Assembly: GCA_026983935.1 (NCBI GenBank)
Contig: JALSTC010000776.1
Coordinates: 1-7,128, forward strand
DNA length: 7,128 nt
Direction of reading: 5' to 3'
From: Ardenticatenia bacterium
Lineage (GTDB): Bacteria; Chloroflexota; Anaerolineae; Aggregatilineales; Ch27
The notes beneath the pieces are model-generated. The model was not told the DNA's origin, did not search any database, and saw nothing but the letters and a program-made list of their open reading frames with translations. The translations under genes were made by a program, and so were the position numbers. This document shows positions 1 to 5,797 of this stretch, in pieces. Every line of letters begins with the position of its first letter. Position 1 is the first letter of the stretch.

Positions 1-1
1 T

Positions 2-469
2 CTAAAACGAAACGGGGGCCGGGTGCTGTTTGCCCTGGGTCTGGCCCTGATCGCAGTATCTGTTTTCAGCGGAGCCGTGCTGACGCTGGCGCAGGTTTCT
101 GCTCGCGAGGCGTCGGCAGCAGCCCCAATGATGCAATTTGTGCGGGATCATAGTGATGCGGGAGATATGTTTCTCATTCCCCTGGAAATGGAAGACTTTC
201 GGCTCTATACAGGCGTGCCTGTTTTTGTGGACTTCAAGTCACACCCGTACAGGGATACTGAGGTTATCGAATGGTACGATCGGCTTCGGCAGGTAGAGGC
301 TGTTTATGAGGCAGAGGATGGCGAAGCCTGTGACATGATTGAGATGCTGGCTGCGACCTATGGTGTCACGCATATCGTTTTTGTGTCCGGGGAGTATCAG
401 GGCGGATGTCCGATACTGGAGCTGTGGTACGCCGATGCGGTGTATGAGATTTATCGGATTATTTTGTAG
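2..469 (+). CDS. C-terminal fragment of an integral membrane protein (GT-C/DUF6798-like tail)
   Basis: The reading frame is open from the left edge to a TAG at 467-469, so this is the 3' end of a longer gene; the GTG at 23 is probably internal. The first 25 or so visible residues form a hydrophobic segment (VLFALGLALIAVSVFSGAVLTLA), which would be the last membrane span. A soluble tail of about 120 residues follows. It contains the stretch GDMFLIPLEMEDFRLYTGVP, then VFVDFKSHPYRDTEVIEWYDR, and near the end a VTHIVF strand and a Cys pair. From memory this resembles the C-terminal part of large multi-pass proteins related to GT-C glycosyltransferases (DUF6798-like) in Chloroflexota and Cyanobacteria; the extracytoplasmic tail would face outside. 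The catalytic N-terminal part is not in the window, so the activity cannot be judged. No terminator follows. Base composition looks lower in GC than the genes to its right. Confidence 0.6.
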   Translation, partial: LKRNGGRVLFALGLALIAVSVFSGAVLTLAQVSAREASAAAPMMQFVRDHSDAGDMFLIPLEMEDFRLYTGVPVFVDFKSHPYRDTEVIEWYDRLRQVEAVYEAEDGEACDMIEMLAATYGVTHIVFVSGEYQGGCPILELWYADAVYEIYRIIL

Positions 470-529
470 CATTCAGTGCTGACTGCGGAAGTGTATAAAA
501 ACTCTAACACTAGTGACCCCAGGGTGCTA

Positions 530-557
530 TCCACAATTGCCGTGAGTATGCTACAAT
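530..557 (+). promoter_or_regulatory. Extended -10 promoter of the SH3b protein gene
   Basis: The -10 hexamer TACAAT lies at 552-557 and is preceded by TG at 549-550, giving the TGnTACAAT extended -10 pattern. A 4/6 match to the -35 box, TCCACA at 530-535, lies 16 bases upstream. Transcription would begin near 563, leaving a leader of about 70 bases before the ATG at 634 but only about 11 bases before the upstream GTG at 574. The site sits in the 164-base gap (470-633) between two same-strand genes, where I see no other clear signal. Confidence 0.5.
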
Positions 558-620
558 AAAAAAAGACTAAAGCGTGAATGAAAATGTCTATGCCTGCATT
601 CTGCATGGCAAGTGTAGAGA

Positions 621-628
621 AGGGAAGG
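621..628 (+). promoter_or_regulatory. Ribosome binding site fixing the start at 634
   Basis: The purine run AGGGAAGG ends five bases before the ATG at 634. The in-frame GTG at 574 has no such site, and the 20 extra residues it would add (rich in Cys and polar residues) would spoil an otherwise normal signal peptide. This favours 634 as the start. Confidence 0.6.
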
Positions 629-633
629 TATTC

Positions 634-2094
634 ATGCCAGAAATCAGGGGGCTGATACGGCATTATTCAGGCAGGTTCACTCTTCGGGTGGCCCTATTCG
701 TGATCCTTACTTTTGCCCTGGTCGGAGTCGGCTTACAGGCGCACCAGAGGGCGGCGCAGGCTGCCGTGCTTGATATCGCAGTTCTCAGTGTTACACCAGA
801 CTGCACTCAGGCGACAATTCGCATCACCGACGACGGTACAGGGGATGGACAGGTGCGTCAGGGGCACATCGATTTTGCAGGCGCTGTCACTATTCCCACC
901 ATCAATGTGTCATGTGCCGCGTCAGAGCCGAATGCACCGCAGTGCAACGGCCAGGGGCCAGAAGATGACTTTACCGTGCCGTTAAACGGTGGGGCCGGGT
1001 ATTCATCGGCCTCTCCGGTGACCATTAATTATACGGCAACCAATGATACGGCATGGGGCATATTCAATACAGGTGCTGGCTTCTCATTGAACGGCACCAT
1101 TCAACTGCCGGCCTGTGGTGCTGGTGGTGGCACTGGCGGCGGTACGGCGCAGGCAGCGCTCCCACCGCTTGATCCGCCCGGCACGGCTCCGCGTGTCTGG
1201 GGCGGCTACGATCATCCTGCTTCCCCGCTGGTGGTCTACAATCAGCCCTACGGTTACCAGTTCTATCACAACACCGGGGAGCCGCTGGGGCTGGTGGACA
1301 TGAATGCCGTCGGCATTCCCGGCCCGCGCGGACTGATCACCTCCATGAGCAGCGGCATCTGGCGGGTTGATCTGTATTATCTGCATGATGACCGTGTGCA
1401 GGCCAATCTCTATGAAAATGGCGTGCTGATTGAAGAGGCATTTTTCGATGTCGCGGGCATCGGGGCGCGTGCCGGTGAAGTGCCGTCACAGACGGCTCCG
1501 CCGTTTGGCGGTGGGGGCACCGCGGTTGTTCAGCAGCCTACAGGGGGTTCCGTGCAGTTGGTTTGCCGTCAGAATCTGCGGCAAGGAGCCAGCACGGAGA
1601 CGGCTGTGCTTTCCGTGATGGAAGTCGGCACGGTGCTCACGATCCATGGACGCAGTAATGACGCAACGTGGCTGCACGTTGCGTCCGGTGATGGCCTGAA
1701 CGGCTGGGTGTTCAATGGGCGCTGTGTCAATGCCGGGCCGCAGCAGTTCAGCCCTGCCCCAATCGAAGTCGTCTTTGAGGGGCGGCCGGATGTGAACGGC
1801 GGGGCGGCAACCGCGCAGCAGCCGCCACCGCCGATCGTCGCTGCAGCAGACGGCTCGCCGATAATCGGCATTGCCTGCCGTCAGAATCTGCGTTCCGGGC
1901 CGGGTATGGAATTTACGTCGCTGCGCGTGCTCCCGTCCGGGGCTACGCTCAACGTGGTCGGGCGCAGTAATGATGGCACGTGGCTGCAGGTTACCGCGAC
2001 CGGCGCGAGCGGCTGGGTTTACTTTGGCCAGTGTGTCGTGCCTCAGTTAGGCGACGTGACGGCTGCCCCGGTGACGGTGGCTTTTGGCGGCTGA
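634..2094 (+). CDS. Secreted protein with two C-terminal SH3b repeats
   Basis: This 486-residue protein is probably exported and acts outside the cytoplasmic membrane. Residues 1-43 look like a signal peptide: a basic N-region (R5, R9, R14, R18), a hydrophobic core at about 19-35 (VALFVILTFALVGVGLQA), and an AQA cleavage motif at 41-43. Residues 44-161 form a beta-rich domain with four cysteines (57, 94, 104, 161), which could form disulfides. A Gly/Thr linker (162-172) leads to a second domain (about 185-275) rich in Tyr, Trp and Gly. Two SH3b-like units follow (about 307-383 and 411-486), each with CRQNLR, GRSNDxTWLxV and a closing GW(V)-x-x-G-x-C. SH3b domains commonly bind peptidoglycan or other envelope polymers, so a cell-wall or surface role is plausible, but no catalytic domain is visible. 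The gene is probably monocistronic: it has its own promoter and a strong terminator. A longer form starting at GTG 574 is possible but less likely. Confidence 0.85.
   Translation: MPEIRGLIRHYSGRFTLRVALFVILTFALVGVGLQAHQRAAQAAVLDIAVLSVTPDCTQATIRITDDGTGDGQVRQGHIDFAGAVTIPTINVSCAASEPNAPQCNGQGPEDDFTVPLNGGAGYSSASPVTINYTATNDTAWGIFNTGAGFSLNGTIQLPACGAGGGTGGGTAQAALPPLDPPGTAPRVWGGYDHPASPLVVYNQPYGYQFYHNTGEPLGLVDMNAVGIPGPRGLITSMSSGIWRVDLYYLHDDRVQANLYENGVLIEEAFFDVAGIGARAGEVPSQTAPPFGGGGTAVVQQPTGGSVQLVCRQNLRQGASTETAVLSVMEVGTVLTIHGRSNDATWLHVASGDGLNGWVFNGRCVNAGPQQFSPAPIEVVFEGRPDVNGGAATAQQPPPPIVAAADGSPIIGIACRQNLRSGPGMEFTSLRVLPSGATLNVVGRSNDGTWLQVTATGASGWVYFGQCVVPQLGDVTAAPVTVAFGG
1552..2091 (+). repeat. Tandem SH3b coding repeat, 312-base offset
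   Basis: Two diverged copies encode residues about 307-383 and 411-486 of the secreted protein. The 17-base block TGCCGTCAGAATCTGCG occurs at 1564-1580 and 1876-1892, and CGCAGTAATGA at 1651-1661 and 1963-1973; both pairs are offset by exactly 312 bases (104 codons). Each copy has a Cys at its start and end (C311/C364 and C415/C467), and each is followed by a matching tail (APIEVVFEG and APVTVAFGG). A one-codon length difference arises between the GRSND motif and the second Cys. The spacer between the copies contains a proline run (PPPP, about 397-400). Confidence 0.8.
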
Positions 2095-2127
2095 GGCGGC
2101 GCTGTCTTCTCTTCCGAGAACGTGACG

Positions 2128-2162
2128 AATCGCCCTGCTTTCCCAGGCAGGGCGATTTTTTT
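2128..2162 (+). terminator. Rho-independent terminator of the SH3b protein gene
   Basis: A perfect 11-base-pair stem pairs 2128-2138 (AATCGCCCTGC) with 2147-2157 (GCAGGGCGATT) around an eight-base loop (2139-2146). The T run at 2156-2162 overlaps and continues past the right arm. It lies 33 bases past the TGA of the SH3b gene, so transcription should end before the hydrolase gene. Confidence 0.92.
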
Positions 2163-2167
2163 ATAAT
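2139..2167 (+). promoter_or_regulatory. Possible promoter of the hydrolase gene, abutting the terminator
   Basis: A consensus TATAAT at 2162-2167 begins in the last T of the terminator's T run. The -35 region at the usual distance (TTTCCC, 2139-2144, 17-base spacer) is weak and falls inside the terminator loop. A start near 2174 would give a leader of about 30 bases. The perfect -10 and the need for a new start after a strong terminator support it; the poor -35 argues against it. Confidence 0.4.
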
Positions 2168-2203
2168 GGGTGCTGTTCACCGTACTGGCGATAGGGGAAT
2201 CTC

Positions 2204-2980
2204 ATGCCAGAAGTCGCACTTCAGCAGAGAAAGCTGTGGATTGCCGAGCACCGCGATTCACTTTCACATTATCCGCCGCTGCTCTTGATTCACGGGGCGG
2301 GCGGTTCGCATCTGGATTGGCCTGCTGAACTGCGCCGACTGCCGGGTATAACGGTGCTGGTTCCGGATTTGCCGGGGCATGGCCGCAGTCCGGGGCCGGG
2401 CCGCCAGACGGTCAGTGCTTATGCCGCGGATATGGTGGCTCTGCTTGATGCGCTGCACATCCGCCGTGCCATTGTTGGGGGGCACAGCATGGGCGGCGCG
2501 ATTGCTCAGGTGATGGCGCTCAACTATCCAGAGCGTGTGGCCGGGCTGATCCTGATCGGCACCGGTGCAAAGCTGCGCGTGCACCCGGACATTCTGGCCC
2601 GTGTACGAAACGAGCCGGACGCGATTTACGAACTGCTGACAACATGGATGTGGGCGGAAGATGTTCCGGAACAGGTGCGGCGCCTGGGTCGCAGACGCAT
2701 GGCCGCCAATGATCCGCAGGTGGTTTATGGAGATTACCTGGCCTGTAATACATTTGACGTGATGACGCAGATTCAGCGGATCGCTGCACCAACGCTGGTC
2801 ATCGGCGGCACAGCCGACAGGATGACCCCGCACAAGTTCAGTGCTTATCTGGCCGAGCACATTCCCCGCGCAGAACTGGTCACTATCGAAGGCGGCGGGC
2901 ATATGATGGCGTTGGAACAGCCACAGGCCGTTGCGCAGGCCGTTGCTGCGTGGCTGGAGCGCACGACGTTTGAAAAATAG
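2204..2980 (+). CDS. Alpha/beta hydrolase fold protein
   Basis: This 258-residue protein has the layout of a single-domain alpha/beta hydrolase, probably cytoplasmic since no signal peptide is seen. The oxyanion-hole motif HGAGGS is at 30-35, the strand and turn VPDLPGHGRS at 53-62, and the nucleophile elbow GHSMGG at 93-98 with Ser95. The acid is most likely Asp205 in GGTADRMTP and the base His233 in EGGGHMMALEQP. All three triad residues are present, so the enzyme should be active. The cap region (about 125-190) is short and helical. These features fit esterases, lactonases, C-C hydrolases and peptidases of this superfamily; the substrate cannot be read from the sequence. The ATG at 2204 follows AGGGGA (2193-2198) by five bases. 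The next gene begins 49 bases downstream on the same strand with no terminator between, so the two may be co-transcribed. Confidence 0.92.
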   Translation: MPEVALQQRKLWIAEHRDSLSHYPPLLLIHGAGGSHLDWPAELRRLPGITVLVPDLPGHGRSPGPGRQTVSAYAADMVALLDALHIRRAIVGGHSMGGAIAQVMALNYPERVAGLILIGTGAKLRVHPDILARVRNEPDAIYELLTTWMWAEDVPEQVRRLGRRRMAANDPQVVYGDYLACNTFDVMTQIQRIAAPTLVIGGTADRMTPHKFSAYLAEHIPRAELVTIEGGGHMMALEQPQAVAQAVAAWLERTTFEK

Positions 2981-3029
2981 CCGTGTTTTTCTGCAGCAGC
3001 GCCTTGTTGATAACGAATGATGATGATGC

Positions 3030-3461
3030 ATGTTGAGAACAGTAACCTGGCTTCTTGATATTCTGGCGGCTGTGCGGTCGCTGCCTGACCTCACGCGGCG
3101 GCGGCAGGTGGCGGCCTATGAAGTTTCCGGCCCGATAACCGTCTACATCCGGGCCGCGCACAGCCGTGTGACGGTGCAGCGTACAACGGAACACCGTGTG
3201 CAGGTCGAATGTGACCTGCGCCAGGCTTTCGGCTGGCAGTGGACCACGGAACGCGATGACGCCGGGATTTATGTCGTGTTGAAGCGCAGGCCGGTTGTTG
3301 GCTCGCTGTCATATGCCGATCTCACGCTGACCGTACCGTCGGATGCTTATCTGGTGTTCCATCTGACGCCGGGCAGTGTTCATCTGCAGGATTTCGAAGG
3401 CCGTCTATCGGTTGCGCCGATGGGGGAGCAGGCGGCCCCCCATGCTTCAACATCGGAATAG
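3030..3461 (+). CDS. Small beta-rich protein, DUF4097-like
   Basis: This 143-residue protein starts with a short amphipathic or weakly hydrophobic segment (about 1-19, MLRTVTWLLDILAAVRSLP) and a basic turn (TRRRQ), then alternating beta strands from about residue 29 to 128. The segment from 100 to 129 (LTVPSDAYLVFHLTPG, then SVHLQDFEGRLSV) has the repeating strand-turn style of DUF4097/adhesin-like beta-helix proteins, although the protein is shorter than most of them. The C-terminal 15 residues look disordered. There is no secretion signal I would trust, and the function is unknown. An in-frame TGA at 3024-3026 leaves the ATG at 3030 as the only upstream start. No good Shine-Dalgarno site precedes it, so it may depend on translation of the hydrolase mRNA or be weakly expressed. 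The promoter of the next operon overlaps its 3' end. Confidence 0.65.
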   Translation: MLRTVTWLLDILAAVRSLPDLTRRRQVAAYEVSGPITVYIRAAHSRVTVQRTTEHRVQVECDLRQAFGWQWTTERDDAGIYVVLKRRPVVGSLSYADLTLTVPSDAYLVFHLTPGSVHLQDFEGRLSVAPMGEQAAPHASTSE

Positions 3462-3476
3462 CCTTTGTGTTATAAT
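3447..3476 (+). promoter_or_regulatory. Extended -10 promoter of the parA operon
   Basis: A perfect TATAAT lies at 3471-3476 with TG at 3468-3469, giving the extended -10 pattern TGtTATAAT. A 4/6 match to the -35 box, TCAACA at 3447-3452, is 18 bases upstream. The predicted transcript begins near 3483. The -35 box and spacer overlap the last codons and the stop (3459-3461) of the upstream gene. This is the best promoter in the window. Confidence 0.7.
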
Positions 3477-3483
3477 GCCCGTT

Positions 3484-3497
3484 AGCGTCGAGACGCT
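3484..3497 (+). other. Hairpin at the predicted 5' end of the parA mRNA
   Basis: AGCGT (3484-3488) pairs with ACGCT (3493-3497) around the four-base loop CGAG. It begins about one base after the predicted transcription start and ends before the parA ribosome binding site (AAGGA, 3504-3508). A stem at the very 5' end could protect the message from decay. With only five pairs it could also be chance, or the two halves of a short operator. Confidence 0.35.
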
Positions 3498-3517
3498 TCT
3501 CGCAAGGACAGATCCTT

Positions 3518-4291
3518 ATGGCCCGAAAGCTCGTAGTGGCGAATCCAAAGGGCGGCGTTGGTAAGACTACCACGGTGCTTAATCTGGGCGCGGCGCTGGC
3601 AGAACTCAATTATCGGGTGTTATTGATTGACCTGGACGCACAGGGTGGGCTGACTGCCTCGCTGGGGGTCGATCCCTATCGTGTCCAGCACAGCGCGTAT
3701 TCCCTGCTGATACACGATCATGTGTCGCTGGCGCGGGTGCTGACGCATGTCGGCGGCACCATTGCCCTGATCCCGGCCAGCCTTAACCTGGCCTCGGTGG
3801 AGTTGAAGCTGGGGGCGGGCCGCGAGGCTGTCTTTCGGCTGCGTCGTGCGCTGGATGACAGCCATATCCCTTTTGACTATGTCCTGATAGATACCCCGCC
3901 GAGTCTGGGGGTGCTGACTGCAAATGGGCTGGTGGCGGCCAGTGAACTGCTGATTCCGGTGCAGTGCCGGTATCTGGCCATGCGCGGTGTCCGTACGCTG
4001 CTGGACACCTTGAAGCGCGTGCAGCAGGGATTGAACCCGGAACTGGAACTGCTGGGTATCCTGGGGACGATGTGTACAGCCGAATCTGCTCATGCGCGGG
4101 AGGTCATTGACGAAATCCGGGCGGTGTTTCCACGCAAGACATTCCGGGCAGTGATTGCCGACAGCGATGCACTGGCAGAATCCCCAATTCTATATCAATC
4201 CGTGCTGGAGTACGCTCCAGATGATCCGGCTGCACAGGCCTATCGCGCGTTAGCACAGGAGATCGCCTATGAGCGGCACACCCTACGATGA
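3518..4291 (+). CDS. parA: Small ParA/Soj-type ATPase
   Basis: This 257-residue protein is a deviant Walker A ATPase of the ParA/MinD superfamily, which position cargo by ATP-dependent dimerisation on the nucleoid or membrane. Visible motifs are the deviant Walker A PKGGVGKTT at 10-18 (signature Lys11, P-loop Lys16), Walker A' VLLIDLDAQGG at 34-44, and Walker B/switch II VLIDTPPSLG at 122-131. It has no N-terminal helix-turn-helix, so it is of the small chromosomal Soj-like class, and no C-terminal amphipathic MinD helix, so direct membrane binding is not expected. The stretch that in many Soj proteins reads PRN-x-x-L-x-EAPS is IADSDALAESP at about 213-223, without the arginine. AAGGA at 3504-3508 precedes the ATG by nine bases. 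No parB or parS is visible. The next gene starts inside this one, so its product is probably the partner. The family call is secure; a role in chromosome segregation is not. Confidence 0.93.
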   Translation: MARKLVVANPKGGVGKTTTVLNLGAALAELNYRVLLIDLDAQGGLTASLGVDPYRVQHSAYSLLIHDHVSLARVLTHVGGTIALIPASLNLASVELKLGAGREAVFRLRRALDDSHIPFDYVLIDTPPSLGVLTANGLVAASELLIPVQCRYLAMRGVRTLLDTLKRVQQGLNPELELLGILGTMCTAESAHAREVIDEIRAVFPRKTFRAVIADSDALAESPILYQSVLEYAPDDPAAQAYRALAQEIAYERHTLR

Positions 4292-5786
4292 CGCCTCCCA
4301 TCCCCGGGCTTCGCTGCGGGGCAAAGGGTGGGAAATTCTGTATGGCACTTCGCCGCCAGATGCAGATATGCCTGCGAGGGCGGAGGCAGAGCAGGCTGCA
4401 CTGCCGACTGCACAGGTTGAAGATGAAGCCGCGCAGGATTTGATCGCCGCGCCAGAGCGAGCCAAGCTGCTGGGAGGCTCGCCAGCAGCGCCTGATGATC
4501 TGGAGGAGTCTGTTCCTCTGGAGGATGAGCTTCCGCCTGTACCGCCGGGCAGCGCAGCCGGCGAGGAAACCGAGGCGTTTCCACAGTTCGAAGCGGCGAT
4601 CGTCGAAAACTTTGTGATGGCAGAGGCTTACCGTCTGCACCCGGAGATTGAAGCGCTGACTCCGATGATGCCGGAGGTTCTGCCTGAGCCAGAAGAGGCC
4701 GTGTCGGAGGAGCCTCCTGCGGCTGAGCAGCCATCGACGGTAGAGGAAGAAGAAAACGGCCTTGTTCTTGAACCGGGCGAGGATGAAGAACTGGCCTTCT
4801 TTGAAGCGGCGGCACGCAATGGTAACGGCAATGGGAATGGCAACGGAAATGATGCCGGTGGGCTGGCTGCGCGGGTCGAAGACGTTGGCCAGCTTGAGCC
4901 GGTCAGCACCGTGATCCGTCCGCAGGATGTCCGCATTGACTCCGGGCGTCTGACGCCAGTATCCTCGCGGCCCTCCGCTGATGAGCTTTTCGCAGAGGCC
5001 CAGGAGATTGTCCCGGACGCTTCTCTGCTGGAAAAACTGGTCACGGACGAGGAAATTGAAAAAGCCTGGAATGAGATTGAAACCCTGCAGGGGCAGATTG
5101 TCCAGTCTGTGGAAGGGGACCGCCGCCTGACGGATATCTACCAGAAGGAGCTGCTGGAAGCCAGCACGCTGCTTTTACAGAGCCGGGCTAATTATGATGA
5201 TGTGCGGGCGATTATCTACCGTGTGCGGACAGACCTGGCACGGGACGCCAAAATCCGCCGGGATATTGCCACATATAAGCCGCGTATCATCCGCTATCTG
5301 CTGTTGATGCTGATCCTCTGGGTGTTGTTGATGGCGGCACAGCCGTGGTTCTGGCAGTTCATGAGCGGCGTCGTTGGCGTGGAGATACTGGGCCTGCTGT
5401 ATCACCCGACGTTGTTCGGGATGCTGGGTGCAATCATCAACGCTTACTTCACATTGAACAAGCACGCCATCCAACTGCGGGATTTCGATCCGGCCCATGT
5501 GTCCTGGTATCTGATGAATCCGGTGATCGGCCTTGTGATGGGCCTGTTGATGACGCTGGTCTTTGGTGCGGGTATCGTCTCCACGCTGAGCGCCGGTATT
5601 TTCAGCGATCCTGAGATGCTGGGCCAGTATCCTTTCTTGCTCTGGGTGCTGTGCTTCCTGGCCGGATATAACCAGAATGTGGTGCTCCGGCTGCTGGACC
5701 GCACATTCAGCTTCCTGCGTGGCACGGAACGTGCCGGGGAAGGCGAGCGCGGGCAGCCTTCAGCGCCATCGGTGCCCGCCGGATAG
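4269..5786 (+). CDS. Acidic membrane protein translationally coupled to ParA; candidate ParA partner
   Basis: I do not recognise a named family for this 505-residue protein. Residues 16-26 (LRGKGWEILYG) resemble the ParA-stimulating N-terminal peptide of ParB/Spo0J. Residues about 30-240 are rich in Glu, Asp, Pro and Ala and look disordered, with an (NG)5N linker at 184-194. Residues about 240-335 are charged and helical, possibly coiled coil. Four membrane spans follow at about 343-360, 367-395, 413-437 and 453-475, the last ending in AGYNQNVVLRLLDR. Basic residues before the first span (R339, R342) favour a cytoplasmic N-terminal part, where it could meet ParA. A short polar tail (about 485-505) ends the protein. 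The ATG at 4269 lies 23 bases inside parA and is preceded within parA by AGGAGA (4257-4262, six-base spacing), so the two proteins are probably made by coupled translation. A scaffold or cargo role for ParA is inference; the gene itself is well supported. Confidence 0.88.
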   Translation: MSGTPYDDASHPRASLRGKGWEILYGTSPPDADMPARAEAEQAALPTAQVEDEAAQDLIAAPERAKLLGGSPAAPDDLEESVPLEDELPPVPPGSAAGEETEAFPQFEAAIVENFVMAEAYRLHPEIEALTPMMPEVLPEPEEAVSEEPPAAEQPSTVEEEENGLVLEPGEDEELAFFEAAARNGNGNGNGNGNDAGGLAARVEDVGQLEPVSTVIRPQDVRIDSGRLTPVSSRPSADELFAEAQEIVPDASLLEKLVTDEEIEKAWNEIETLQGQIVQSVEGDRRLTDIYQKELLEASTLLLQSRANYDDVRAIIYRVRTDLARDAKIRRDIATYKPRIIRYLLLMLILWVLLMAAQPWFWQFMSGVVGVEILGLLYHPTLFGMLGAIINAYFTLNKHAIQLRDFDPAHVSWYLMNPVIGLVMGLLMTLVFGAGIVSTLSAGIFSDPEMLGQYPFLLWVLCFLAGYNQNVVLRLLDRTFSFLRGTERAGEGERGQPSAPSVPAG

Positions 5787-5797
5787 GCGGCTGGCCG

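Noticed and set aside
490..516. Short inverted repeat AGTGT/ACACT and the palindrome CACTAGTG in the gap before the SH3b gene
   Set aside because: Five pairs with a 12-base loop and no T run; an eight-base palindrome is expected by chance at this scale.
574..633. Upstream GTG start adding 20 residues to the SH3b protein
   Set aside because: There is no ribosome binding site, it would lie about 11 bases from the predicted transcription start, and it would put a polar Cys-containing segment ahead of the signal peptide.
2264..3094. 276-codon open frame on the minus strand, longer than the hydrolase gene it overlaps
   Set aside because: It is antisense to a hydrolase with a full catalytic triad, lacks recognisable motifs, and is rich in His, Arg, Gln and Cys as expected of a shadow frame in GC-rich DNA.
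4104..5044. Several long minus-strand frames opposite parA and the membrane protein gene
   Set aside because: They are Ser-, Pro- and Arg-rich mirror images of the acidic coding region, with no motif, no ribosome binding site and no conserved fold pattern.
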